Origin: Veillonellaceae bacterium SB90
GTDB lineage: Bacteria > Bacillota > Negativicutes > Selenomonadales > Selenomonadaceae
Assembly (NCBI GenBank): GCA_902364065.1
Contig: CABJCJ010000010.1
Span: 14,873-78,872 of the forward strand
Length of the DNA stretch: 64,000 nt
Direction: 5' to 3'
The notes below the pieces were generated by a model. The model was not told the DNA's origin, did no database searches, and saw nothing but the letters and a program-made list of their open reading frames with translations. The stretch's first letter is position 1. Each line of letters opens with the position of its first letter. Of this stretch, positions 17,602 through 26,212 are shown one piece after another. Made by a program: the position numbers and the translations under genes.

Positions 17602-19272
17602 ATGATGAATTATCAGAAGTACAGTAAAGGTTATTTCATGCCGCCGGAAATCGATCTCGAGTGGGCGAAGAAGGATGCGCCGGACCATGCGCCTGTCTGG
17701 TGCAGCGTTGACCTGCGCGACGGCAACCAGTCTCTGGTAATTCCGATGAGTCTCGATGAGAAGCTGGAATTCTACAAGATGCTCCTCCGCGTCGGCTTCA
17801 AGGAAATCGAAGTCGGCTTTCCGGCTGCATCGGAAACGGAGTACGAGTTCCTGCGCCGCCTCGTCGAGGATGACCTCATCCCGGACGATGTCACGATCCA
17901 GGTACTCACGCAGGCGCGCGAGCACATCATCCGCAAGACCTTTGATGCCCTCAAGGGCGTCAAGAACGCCATCGTCCATGTCTACAACTCCACGTCGGTT
18001 GCACAGCGCCAGCAGGTGTTCCGCAAGGATAAGGAGCAGATCAAGCAGATGGCTGTCGATGGCGCGAAGCTCCTCAAGGAGCTGACCGAAGAAGCCGGTG
18101 CCAACTACCGCTTCGAGTATTCGCCGGAGTCCTTCACGGGCACGGAGCCGGAATACGCCCTGGAAGTCTGCAACGCCGTGCTCGATGTATGGCAGCCGAC
18201 GGCTGACCGCAAGGCCATCATCAACCTGCCGGCTACGGTCGAGATGAGCATGCCGCATGTCTTTGCCATGCAGGTCGCTTACATGAACAAACACCTCAAG
18301 TACCGCGACAATGTCGTCCTCTCGCTGCATCCGCACAATGACCGCGGCTGCGGCGTGGCCGATACGGAGATGGGTGTCCTGGCCGGTGCAGACCGCGTCG
18401 AAGGCACGCTGTTCGGCAATGGCGAGCGCACGGGCAATGTTGATATCATCACGGTGGCGATGAACATGTTCGCCCTCGGCGTTGATCCGGAGCTCGATTT
18501 CTCGAATATGCCGGAGCTCGTCGAGATGTATGAGCGCGTGACGCGCATGCATGTTTCGCCGCGCCAGCCGTATGCCGGTGACCTCGTGTTCGCCGCTTTC
18601 TCGGGTTCGCATCAGGATGCCATCGCGAAGGGCATGCACTGGAAGGAAGAGAAGAACCCGGACAAATGGACGCTGCCGTACCTCTACATCGATCCGAAGG
18701 ATGTCGGCCGCGAGTACGACGGCGACGTCATCCGCATCAACAGCCAGTCCGGCAAAGGCGGTGTCGGCTTCATCATGGAGCAGAAGTACGGCATCGATAT
18801 GCCGAAGAAGATGCGCGAGGATTTCGGTTACTGCGTCAAGGGTGTTTCCGATCACAAGCACAAGGAGCTCATGCCGGATGAGATCTATCAGATCTTTCAG
18901 GATGAGTATGTCAATGTCGATTCGCCGTACAAGCTCGACGATTTCCTGCTCAAGAAGGAGCCGGACGGCACGCGCAAGGGCACAGTCGACATTTTCGTCA
19001 ACGGCAAGTCGGAGACGTTCATTGCCAAGGGCAACGGCCGCCTCGATGCTGTTTCCAATGCATTGCAGCAGAATCTCGGCGTGAGTTACAAGGATCTGAC
19101 GTACAGCGAGCACGCGCTGGAAATCGGCCAGAACAGCCGCGCGATGGCCTATATCGGCATCACGAACGATGATGGACACATCACTTGGGGTGCCGGCATG
19201 GATACGGATATCATCACGGCTTCCATCCAGGCGCTCATCAGTGCCATCAACCGCATGAAGGCTGGTAAATAA
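17602..19272 (+). CDS. leuA: 2-isopropylmalate synthase, long (LeuA2/yeast-like) form
   Basis: 556 residues from ATG 17602 (GGGAGG nine bases upstream). The HMGL-like TIM barrel begins at CSVDLRDGNQSL (residues about 36-47) and includes ETEYEFLRRL, LHPHNDRGCGVA (metal-binding HxH) and the LFGNGERTGNVD motif. A C-terminal LeuA dimer/allosteric domain (about 430-556) is complete. The length and sequence fit the 556-residue yeast-type subfamily, not the common 510-residue bacterial form. It catalyses acetyl-CoA plus 2-ketoisovalerate condensation, the committed leucine step, and is regulated by the T-box. Confidence 0.96.
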   Translation: MMNYQKYSKGYFMPPEIDLEWAKKDAPDHAPVWCSVDLRDGNQSLVIPMSLDEKLEFYKMLLRVGFKEIEVGFPAASETEYEFLRRLVEDDLIPDDVTIQVLTQAREHIIRKTFDALKGVKNAIVHVYNSTSVAQRQQVFRKDKEQIKQMAVDGAKLLKELTEEAGANYRFEYSPESFTGTEPEYALEVCNAVLDVWQPTADRKAIINLPATVEMSMPHVFAMQVAYMNKHLKYRDNVVLSLHPHNDRGCGVADTEMGVLAGADRVEGTLFGNGERTGNVDIITVAMNMFALGVDPELDFSNMPELVEMYERVTRMHVSPRQPYAGDLVFAAFSGSHQDAIAKGMHWKEEKNPDKWTLPYLYIDPKDVGREYDGDVIRINSQSGKGGVGFIMEQKYGIDMPKKMREDFGYCVKGVSDHKHKELMPDEIYQIFQDEYVNVDSPYKLDDFLLKKEPDGTRKGTVDIFVNGKSETFIAKGNGRLDAVSNALQQNLGVSYKDLTYSEHALEIGQNSRAMAYIGITNDDGHITWGAGMDTDIITASIQALISAINRMKAGK

Positions 19273-19286
19273 ACAAAAGACGGTAA

Positions 19287-19328
19287 AAGCTGACGTATGG
19301 ACGAAATCCGTACGTCAGCTTTTTGTTT
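19287..19328 (+). terminator. Strong terminator after leuA
   Basis: AAAGCTGACGTA pairs with TACGTCAGCTTTTT, with a GGA/TCC continuation and T run, 16 bases after the leuA stop. Confidence 0.9.
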
Positions 19329-19340
19329 GCAAACTGCTGC

Positions 19341-19675
19341 CTTCCCCGCGCATGGGCGCGAAGCGCGGGATGCCGGGGGCATCCCCGGAGAAGGTGGCCC
19401 GAAGGGCCGGAAGAGGTCCATGGACAAGGATTCTCTCGTGTCCAAGGCGCTGCGGGATGTATTCCGGCTTCGGCGCGCAGCTGAATGTGACCCAACTTAC
19501 GGTGAGCAGCAAAGGAGTTTCGCCGCCTGCCGCGGCGTTCTAACATCCGGCATGACGTTCCTTCATGTTGGGCCCCAGCCCTGCGGGCAGACGCTGGACG
19601 CTTCCAGGCGGAATACATCCCTCCGCTCAGGCTCATGTCTTGGTGCCCCGAAGGGCCGGAGGAAGTCCTTGGGCT
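19341..19675. repeat. GC-rich dispersed intergenic repeat region, copy at 19.3 kb
   Basis: No credible gene lies between the leuA terminator and the SDR gene. A 51-base core at 19344-19394 (CCCCGCGCATGGGCGC... to ...CCCCGGAGAAGG) is 49/51 identical to cores at 37662-37712 and 37794-37844. It folds into nested palindromes: CCGCGC/GCGCGG, GATGCCGGGGGCATC and GGCCCGAAGGGCC. The downstream GGAAGAGGTCCATGGAC is also shared. A second, diverged copy of the CCCGAAGGGCCGGA-GA-GTCC part occurs at 19647-19669, right against the stop codon of the convergent SDR gene. Confidence 0.85.
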
Positions 19676-20449
19676 TTATAAATGCCGGTAAAGGTTGATA
19701 AGACGGAGTATGAGGGCATTGGGAACGAAGGCACTGAAGAAGCGGTCGAGTGTTGAGACGAGGTCGGGCGTGCAGATGGCGTGGCCGTTCTGTGCTGCAC
19801 GCAGCGAACGGCGTGCGACAGTATGTTTGTCCGTGGCGAGCGGGAAGCCGTGAAAGAGGCCCTCGTGGTCGGTTTCCTTGGCCCCGGCGATGAATTCGGT
19901 ATCGCGGATCCAGTACGGGCAGACGGCCGTGACAGAGATGCCGCGTGGCGCGAGCTCCGCACAGAGGCCGCGGCTGTAGCGCAGCAGGAAGGCCTTGGTG
20001 GCGGCGTAGGTCGTCAGGTAAGGGATGGGCTGGAAGGCGGCGCAGGAACAGACCTCGATGATATGAGAGCCTTCTCTCATGTGCGGCAGGCATAGTTCTG
20101 TCATGGCCACAGCCGCACGGCAGTTGAGCTCAATCATGCGGCTTTCGGTCATCACGCCGATCGTTCCGCAGCTGCCGATGCGGCCGAATCCCGCGGCGTT
20201 TATGAGCCAGTTCACGGTGAGGTCCTCTGTATGCTGCAGGCGGTCGCGTACCTGCCGCAGGGATTCTTCCCGCGTGAGGTCGAGCGGCAGCAGGCGGCAG
20301 GGCAGAGGCAGCGAGCGGGCAAGCATTTCGAGCCGTTCCTTTCTCCTGGCGATGAGCCAGATTTCCTCGAGCCCGGTCTCCTCGGCGAGCAGCCGGGCGT
20401 ATTCCGCCCCGAGGCCGCTCGAAGCACCCGTAATGATGGCAATGCGCAT
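19676..20449 (-). CDS. Short-chain dehydrogenase/reductase
   Basis: 257 residues from ATG 20449 with GGGGAGG seven bases upstream; the longer reading to 20626 crosses the divergent jetA start. The Rossmann motif TGASSGLG sits at residues 7-14, NAAG near residue 80, the catalytic Ser in EVCSCAAF near 130, and YAATK gives the Tyr-Lys pair near 146. This is a classical NAD(P)H-dependent SDR of unknown substrate, close to the DltE/YqjQ-like subgroup by general look. It is divergent from jetABC; its TATAAT (minus strand, 20485-20480) lies about 20 bases from the jetA -10. Confidence 0.88.
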   Translation of the reverse strand: MRIAIITGASSGLGAEYARLLAEETGLEEIWLIARRKERLEMLARSLPLPCRLLPLDLTREESLRQVRDRLQHTEDLTVNWLINAAGFGRIGSCGTIGVMTESRMIELNCRAAVAMTELCLPHMREGSHIIEVCSCAAFQPIPYLTTYAATKAFLLRYSRGLCAELAPRGISVTAVCPYWIRDTEFIAGAKETDHEGLFHGFPLATDKHTVARRSLRAAQNGHAICTPDLVSTLDRFFSAFVPNALILRLINLYRHL

Positions 20450-20567
20450 GATGATTCCTCCCCAGCATCGTTTTCTTTTATTATACCGTTTAGACTTTTT
20501 TGTGTATAATAGAAGATATGTGATTTTGAGCAATAATCCTGCCGAGAGGCAGGTTCGGGAGGGAAAC

Positions 20568-22076
20568 GTGTTGAACGAAGAGCGGGCGGATATGGGCTTT
20601 GCGGCCTTGAAGGAATTGCGGGCCAAAAGCCCTGCCTGGCGGCTGCTGGCGGCAGAACACGGGCCGCTGGCCGCGGCCTTCTTTTATGAGGTCTTTCTGC
20701 AAAAGAGAACGCGGGCTTTGCCCGAGGAGAAGCTGCTCGATGCGCTGACCAGCTTCCTTTATGAGACGGGAGCCGCGGGAAATACGGCGGAACTTGCGCG
20801 GCAGGCCGGCAGCCTGCTTCTGAGCTGGTCGGACGAGCAGCACCGCTGGCTGCGGCGCTTCTATGGCCCCGATAACGAAGTGCTCTACGATCTGACATCT
20901 GATGCCCAGAAAGCCGTGGAATGGCTCGCAGGACTTCATCATCGCCCGTTCATCGGCACGGAATCGCGCCTGCGCACGGTCTTCTCGCTGCTGCATGAGG
21001 TGGAGCGCGAGACGGACCGGGATCCGCAGCACCGCATGGACTGGCTGCGCCGGCAGAAGGATGCCATCGAGCGGGAGATGGCGGCGATTGAGGCGAGCGG
21101 CAGAGTGGAGCCTGCGCTCAGCGCTGTCCAGGTCAAGGAGCGCTTCCTGCAGGCCGTGCAGACATCTGAGGGCCTGCTCGCCGATTTTCGCGAGGTCGAG
21201 GAGAATTTCCGCCTGCTCGAGCACCGGCTCATGACGGACGTCATGACCTGGAAACAGGGCAAGGGCGATCTGCTCGAGGAGATCTTTGTGCAGCGCGATG
21301 TCATCCGTCAGTCAGAGCAGGGGCAGAGTTTTGAGGCGTTCTGGCGCTTCCTCATGACGGGATTCAAGCAGGAGGATTTCCGCGCAACTCTTGCCCATCT
21401 CGAGGAGGTGCCGGAGCTCCGCCCGATGCTCAAGGAACATCCGCTCGGCGAGATGATGCAGGACTGGCTGCGCGCGGCGGCTGCCGTGGAGCAGACGGTG
21501 GGGGCGCTTGACAAGCAGATTCGCCGCTTCGTCGATGAACACACTCTGCAGGAGGAGCGGTATATCTATGAGCTCATCGGCCGCATCGAGCAGCGGGCGG
21601 CAAAGCTTCCGGAGGTGCCGAACGGCCCGTTCACGGCCATCGACGGCATGGCGCCTTCCATCTCCCTGCCGATGGACCGGCGCATGTTCGTCCTGCCGAA
21701 GCGCACGCGGCTGCGCGATCAGGATCTCATCGAGGGGGTGGCCGATGGCCCCGTGACGGCACTGCTGCGGGAACGCCCGATTGACCGCCGGCGCCTGCAG
21801 GCGCAGATTGACGGCATGCTGGAGCAGCAGGAAACGGTGACGCTCGGCGAGGTGATCCGCTCCCATCCGCTCGAGCAGGGACTGGGCGAACTGCTCGCCT
21901 ATCTCGTCATCGCGAGCCGCCGCGAAGGCAGCGAGGTGCGGGAGGACGAGTGGCAGGACATCCTCTACTGCAGGGACGGCCAGGAGGTGGCTGCGCGCTG
22001 CGAGACGATTGTCTTTCACCGGAAACGACCGGATGGCCGCCATCATCATGCCGCAAGGAAAGGAGAACACGCTTAA
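20568..22076 (+). CDS. jetA: JetA/MksF, kleisin-like subunit of Wadjet/MksBEF SMC complex (DUF3375)
   Basis: About 502 residues from GTG 20568 (TTG 20571 is the alternative; GGGAGGG lies 4-8 bases upstream). The longer reading would run through the SDR gene. The protein is helical and charged, with a DUF3375-like N-terminus (FAALKELRAKSPAWRLLAAEHGPLAA), a winged-helix-rich N-terminal half, long helices around residues 140-230 and a C-terminal winged-helix-like part. In Wadjet/Mks systems this subunit bridges the SMC heads as a kleisin. Its stop overlaps the jetB start (TAATG). TATAAT at 20505-20510 is the likely -10. Confidence 0.87.
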   Translation: MLNEERADMGFAALKELRAKSPAWRLLAAEHGPLAAAFFYEVFLQKRTRALPEEKLLDALTSFLYETGAAGNTAELARQAGSLLLSWSDEQHRWLRRFYGPDNEVLYDLTSDAQKAVEWLAGLHHRPFIGTESRLRTVFSLLHEVERETDRDPQHRMDWLRRQKDAIEREMAAIEASGRVEPALSAVQVKERFLQAVQTSEGLLADFREVEENFRLLEHRLMTDVMTWKQGKGDLLEEIFVQRDVIRQSEQGQSFEAFWRFLMTGFKQEDFRATLAHLEEVPELRPMLKEHPLGEMMQDWLRAAAAVEQTVGALDKQIRRFVDEHTLQEERYIYELIGRIEQRAAKLPEVPNGPFTAIDGMAPSISLPMDRRMFVLPKRTRLRDQDLIEGVADGPVTALLRERPIDRRRLQAQIDGMLEQQETVTLGEVIRSHPLEQGLGELLAYLVIASRREGSEVREDEWQDILYCRDGQEVAARCETIVFHRKRPDGRHHHAARKGEHA

Positions 22077-22762
22077 TGGGAATCGAAAATCGGGATGACA
22101 GGACGGTCTGGGAAGATACGGAACCGGAAGCTGGCGTGACTTCGTCGGGAGAAGCCGCGTTTTCTTCCGACAAAGAACAGGCAGACGATGCCGCTCCGTT
22201 CGCGCGCGCGGCCATTGCGCTCCTGCGCGGCGTCGTCTTTCGCGACAAGGATGAGGCGCTCTGGCAGACGGTCTGGAAAGAACGCGTGCGGCTCATGGAT
22301 TACTTCCGCGTCATCGGCCTGCAGCTCTACGTCGATGAAGCCGATGAATACGCCTATCTGCGCCAGGACGAATCCTCGGGGCTGCCGCGCATCATGCCGC
22401 GTCATCCGCTGGGCTTCAGCCTCAGCATGATGCTCGTGACGCTGCGGAAGAAACTCGGAGAATTCGATGCAGCCCGCGGCGATGCGCGCCTCATCGTGAC
22501 GCGCGACGATCTGGAACTCTCGCTGCGCCCATATTTCCCGCCCGTGACGAATGAGACACAGTTCCTCATGCGCGTCGACCGCGACATCCAGCAGGCCGTG
22601 CAGATGGGCTTTCTCGAGCCGGTTGGGGCGGAGGCGGCCTATGCCGTGCGCCCGCTCCTGCGCAGCTTCGTGACGGCGGAATGGCTGCGTGATTTTGAGG
22701 CGCGCCTCAAGGAATACGAGGCATACGGTCAGCAGGACGGTGGAGAGGAGGCCGGAAAATGA
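22076..22762 (+). CDS. jetB: JetB/MksE, KITE-like subunit (DUF4194)
   Basis: 228 residues, DUF4194. After an acidic, low-complexity N-terminus of about 35 residues comes a winged-helix region (FARAAIALLRGVVFRDKDEALWQTV) and the family-typical LGLQLYVDEADEYAYLRQ-like segment (seen as IGLQLYVDEADEYAYL near residue 80), then RHPLGFSLSMMLVTLRKKL. MksE/JetB dimers bind the JetA kleisin. AAGGAG precedes the ATG, which overlaps the jetA stop; the jetB stop overlaps jetC (ATGA). The three genes are therefore translationally coupled. Confidence 0.88.
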   Translation: MGIENRDDRTVWEDTEPEAGVTSSGEAAFSSDKEQADDAAPFARAAIALLRGVVFRDKDEALWQTVWKERVRLMDYFRVIGLQLYVDEADEYAYLRQDESSGLPRIMPRHPLGFSLSMMLVTLRKKLGEFDAARGDARLIVTRDDLELSLRPYFPPVTNETQFLMRVDRDIQQAVQMGFLEPVGAEAAYAVRPLLRSFVTAEWLRDFEARLKEYEAYGQQDGGEEAGK

Positions 22763-25700
22763 ATTTATTTGATACGACGGGCGAGCTTCCGAAGCTCGGC
22801 TACCGCCTGCAGCGGCTCGAGGTCTATAACTGGGGAACGTTCGACCAGCGCGTCTGGTCGTTTGAACTCGGCGGCGAGGCCGCACTGCTCACGGGCGATG
22901 TCGGCTCCGGCAAGTCGACGCTCGTCGATGCCATACTGACGCTGCTCGTGCCGCCGCGCAAAGTCACGTACAACAAGGCGGCCGACGCCGATGCGCGCGA
23001 ACGCGACCTCGCGAGCTACGTGCTCGGCTATTATGCGCAGCGCCGGACCGAGGACGGCGGCGGACGCCCGCTGGCCCTGCGCGACCGCAGCCAGTACAGC
23101 GTCATCCTCGGGATTTTTGCCGATGAGAATTTCGGCAAGACGATGACACTCGCGCAGGTCTTCTGGTTCCGCGATGAGAGCATCCGCTATCCGAGCCGTT
23201 TCTACGTGGCAGCCAATAAGGAGCTCCATATCTGCGATGCGTTCAGCAAGATTGGCCCGGATATGCGCCGCTTCAAGAAGGAGCTTTCCTCGCAGGAAGG
23301 CCTCGAGGTCTTCGATGACTATCCGGCCTATGCGCGCGTCTTTCGGCGCGCGTTCGGCCTCCATCAGGAACAGGCCATGGAGCTCTTCCAGCAGACCGTC
23401 TCGATGAAGAAGGTCGATTCGCTGACGGACTTCGTGCGCCAGAGCATGCTCGATGTGCCGGATACGGATGCTTATGTCGAGAACCTGCTGCACCATTACC
23501 ACGACCTGGAGGCGGCGCATCAGTCTGTCCTGCAGGCGCGGAGCCAGCAGGAGCTCTTGAAGCCCCTTGTTGAGGACGGCATGGTCTACCGCCGCCTCCA
23601 GCGCCGCCGTCAGGAACTCATCGACATGCGCGAGGTGCTGCCGGCCTGGCTCGCGGGCATGGCCTGCGAGGCTCTCTCGAAGAAGGCGGAAAGCCTGCAG
23701 CAGGAACAGGCCGCGCGCCAGCGGGAATTTGAGGACGAGCAGCGGCGTCAGGAGGCGCTTGAACAGGAATTCCTGACGGCAAGCCAGGCCCTTGTCCAGC
23801 ATGGCGGGCAGCGCCTCAGCGAACTCGTCGGCAGGATCAGGCTGGCGGAAGCAGCCCTCGCCGCGCGCGAGGAGGCTGCCGCCAAGTATGGCGAGGCCCT
23901 TTCGTCTGCTGGCGTGACCGGCTGCCGTCTCCCGCAGAGCCTGGAGGAATTCGCGGAAAACCGGGAGAAAATCACTGCCTTGCGTCAGGCTGCCGAGCAG
24001 CGCCTCGACGAGATCGGCGACGAGCGCGCCGCGGCCCGCAGCAACGAGGCGGAGATGAAGAAGCGTGCGGAAACGCTCGCGACGGAGCTGACCTCTCTGC
24101 GCGGCCGTCAGTCGAACATCCCGCACGAGTACGTCAGGCTGCGCGAGCAGCTGGCGGAAAGCCTGAACCTCGCGCCGAGTGAGATGCCGTTTGTCGGCGA
24201 GCTCCTGGAGGTCCGCGAGGATGAACAGGAATGGGAAGGGGCGCTCGAGCGCCTGCTGCACAGCTTCGGCCTCTCGCTCATCGTGCCGCAGACGCATTAC
24301 GGCGAAGTGGCCAACTGGCTCGAGCGCCATCCGCTGCACCTGAAGCTCGTCTACTACTGCGTCGATGAGCTCGTGCAGGAAAACTTGCCGGAGGTTCCTC
24401 AAGATGCAGCCTGCAGCAAGCTGAACCTTCGCGAAGATTCCCCGTATGCGAATTGGCTGCAGGCGGAGCTTGCGCGCCGCTTTGCCCATACATGTGTCGA
24501 GGAAATGAAGGAGTTCCGCCATGCGCGCTTCGCGTTGACAAAAGCAGGCCAGATCAAGACGGGCGGCCGCCGTCACGAGAAGGACGACCGCCGCGATATC
24601 GGCGACCGCAGCCGCTACATCCTGGGCTTCTCGAATCAGCGCAAGGTCCAGGCACTCGAAGCGGAGCAGCTCGACCTGCAGGAGGAGGAACGCTACTTCC
24701 ATCAGGCGGCTCAGAAACTCAAGCGGGAAGAAAGGGACATCCAAGGAAAACTGCGCCAGTTTGACCGGCTCACGGCCGTGACGGCCTTTGGCGCAATTGA
24801 TACGGAACCGCTGCGAAAATCCCTCGCCGCCCTGCGCGAGGAACGCCGGCAGCTCGAACAGGGCAATGAGGATTACCGCCTGCAGCAGCAGCGCGTGCAG
24901 GACTTGCAGGAACGCCGCGCGGCTCAGCAGAAGAAGATGTATCTTCTGCGCGATGCCCTGACGCGCGGTGCGCAGAGCCTGCAGGACCTTTCCGGGCGCA
25001 TGCAGGCGGCAAAGGCCAGTCGAGATGCCGTCCCCAGCGCGAAGTGGCAGGCAATCTCACCGCTCCTTGAGCGCGACCGGCCGGACAAAAGCGGCGGTGC
25101 ACAGTCTGGCAGGGATCTGCGTACGGCGTATGAAGCCTGGCTGAAGAAGCATCTGGAACGCGCGGATGAGGAGCTTGCCGCGCGCAGCAGACGCATGGTC
25201 AGCCAGATGGCGCTGTTCCGGGAACGCTATCCGCAGGCAGGGCGTGACCTTGCCGTCACGCCGGAAGCCCTGCGCGATTACGAAGCCATCCTCGAGCGAT
25301 TGCAGGCAGATGATCTGCCGCGCTTCGAGAGCCGTTTCCGCGCCCTGCTGCGGGAAAACACCATCAAGCAGATGACGCTCTTCCGGGCGCATCTTGAGGC
25401 AGCGGCCCGCGATATCGAGGAGCGCATTGCGCGCATCAACACCTCGCTTTACGACATCGACTACAATCCCGGACGCTACATCCAGATGGAATGCGTGCAG
25501 GCGGCTGACGAGCGCGTGCGTTCCTTCCGCATGGACCTGGCGGCCTGCACGGACGCAGAGTCAGAGCAGCCGGACGAGGCTGCTGCCTATGGCGAGCAGC
25601 AGTTCCAGAAGGTGTCGGCCATGGTACAGCGCCTCGAGGGGTGTCCCGGCCACACGGGCGAAGATCTTGCCTGGCGCCGTCACGTCACCGACGTGCGCAA

Positions 25701-26142
25701 CTGGTTTGCCTTTGCAGCGGCCGAGCACTGGCGTGAGGATGACAGTGAATACGAGCATTACACGGATTCGGGCGGCAAGTCCGGCGGGCAGAAGGAAAAG
25801 CTCGCCTACACGATCCTCGCGGCCAGCATCGTCTACAACTTCGGCATCGAGGGCAAGCATGCGGGCGAGCAGTCCTTCCGTTTCGTCGCCATCGATGAGG
25901 CCTTCCTCAAGAGTTCGGATGAGGCGGCGGCCTTTGGACTCGAGCTCTTCCGCAAGCTGGACCTCCAGCTGCTCGTTGTGACGCCTCTCCTGAAGCTTGC
26001 GACCATCGAGCCGTATGTGCGCCATGTGGGTTTCGTCTATTTCCATGACGATGAGCATCGTTCGTATCTGCAGAATCTCTCCATCGAGGAGCTGCGTGCG
26101 CAGCAGGATGATCCACAGCCAGCGAACAATAACGACGAATGA
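22759..26142 (+). CDS. jetC: JetC/MksB, SMC-like ATPase of Wadjet/Mks complex
   Basis: 1127 residues. Walker A GDVGSGKST is at residues 46-54, preceded by LEVYNWGTFDQ, the start typical of SbcC/MukB-like heads in this family. Two long coiled-coil arms rich in Glu/Arg/Gln run from about 280 to 460 and 640 to 900, around a short hinge. The ABC signature SGGKSGGQKEKL begins at about 1004, Walker B VAIDEAF has Asp1046/Glu1047, and the distal LLVVTPLLKL follows. It is the ATP-driven loop-extrusion motor of MksBEF/JetABC. A terminator begins only four bases after the stop, and the next gene is convergent, so no jetD follows. Confidence 0.95.
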   Translation: MNLFDTTGELPKLGYRLQRLEVYNWGTFDQRVWSFELGGEAALLTGDVGSGKSTLVDAILTLLVPPRKVTYNKAADADARERDLASYVLGYYAQRRTEDGGGRPLALRDRSQYSVILGIFADENFGKTMTLAQVFWFRDESIRYPSRFYVAANKELHICDAFSKIGPDMRRFKKELSSQEGLEVFDDYPAYARVFRRAFGLHQEQAMELFQQTVSMKKVDSLTDFVRQSMLDVPDTDAYVENLLHHYHDLEAAHQSVLQARSQQELLKPLVEDGMVYRRLQRRRQELIDMREVLPAWLAGMACEALSKKAESLQQEQAARQREFEDEQRRQEALEQEFLTASQALVQHGGQRLSELVGRIRLAEAALAAREEAAAKYGEALSSAGVTGCRLPQSLEEFAENREKITALRQAAEQRLDEIGDERAAARSNEAEMKKRAETLATELTSLRGRQSNIPHEYVRLREQLAESLNLAPSEMPFVGELLEVREDEQEWEGALERLLHSFGLSLIVPQTHYGEVANWLERHPLHLKLVYYCVDELVQENLPEVPQDAACSKLNLREDSPYANWLQAELARRFAHTCVEEMKEFRHARFALTKAGQIKTGGRRHEKDDRRDIGDRSRYILGFSNQRKVQALEAEQLDLQEEERYFHQAAQKLKREERDIQGKLRQFDRLTAVTAFGAIDTEPLRKSLAALREERRQLEQGNEDYRLQQQRVQDLQERRAAQQKKMYLLRDALTRGAQSLQDLSGRMQAAKASRDAVPSAKWQAISPLLERDRPDKSGGAQSGRDLRTAYEAWLKKHLERADEELAARSRRMVSQMALFRERYPQAGRDLAVTPEALRDYEAILERLQADDLPRFESRFRALLRENTIKQMTLFRAHLEAAARDIEERIARINTSLYDIDYNPGRYIQMECVQAADERVRSFRMDLAACTDAESEQPDEAAAYGEQQFQKVSAMVQRLEGCPGHTGEDLAWRRHVTDVRNWFAFAAAEHWREDDSEYEHYTDSGGKSGGQKEKLAYTILAASIVYNFGIEGKHAGEQSFRFVAIDEAFLKSSDEAAAFGLELFRKLDLQLLVVTPLLKLATIEPYVRHVGFVYFHDDEHRSYLQNLSIEELRAQQDDPQPANNNDE

Positions 26143-26145
26143 TAA

Positions 26146-26192
26146 AAAATCCCGCTCCTGGGAACATGTCCTGGGAAGCGGGATTTTTACAT
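26146..26192. terminator. Bidirectional terminator after jetC
   Basis: AAAAATCCCGCT pairs with AGCGGGATTTTT, with inner CCTGGGA repeats. It starts four bases after the jetC stop and lies between convergent jetC and the glucosidase gene, so it physically ends the jet operon. Confidence 0.88.
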
Positions 26193-26212
26193 CCTTTGCA
26201 GGATGAGGCGCA

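Noticed and set aside
20079..20567. N-terminal extension of jetA to 20079
   Set aside because: It overlaps the SDR gene antisense and reads as Ser/Arg-rich shadow sequence; GTG 20568 has a strong ribosome site.
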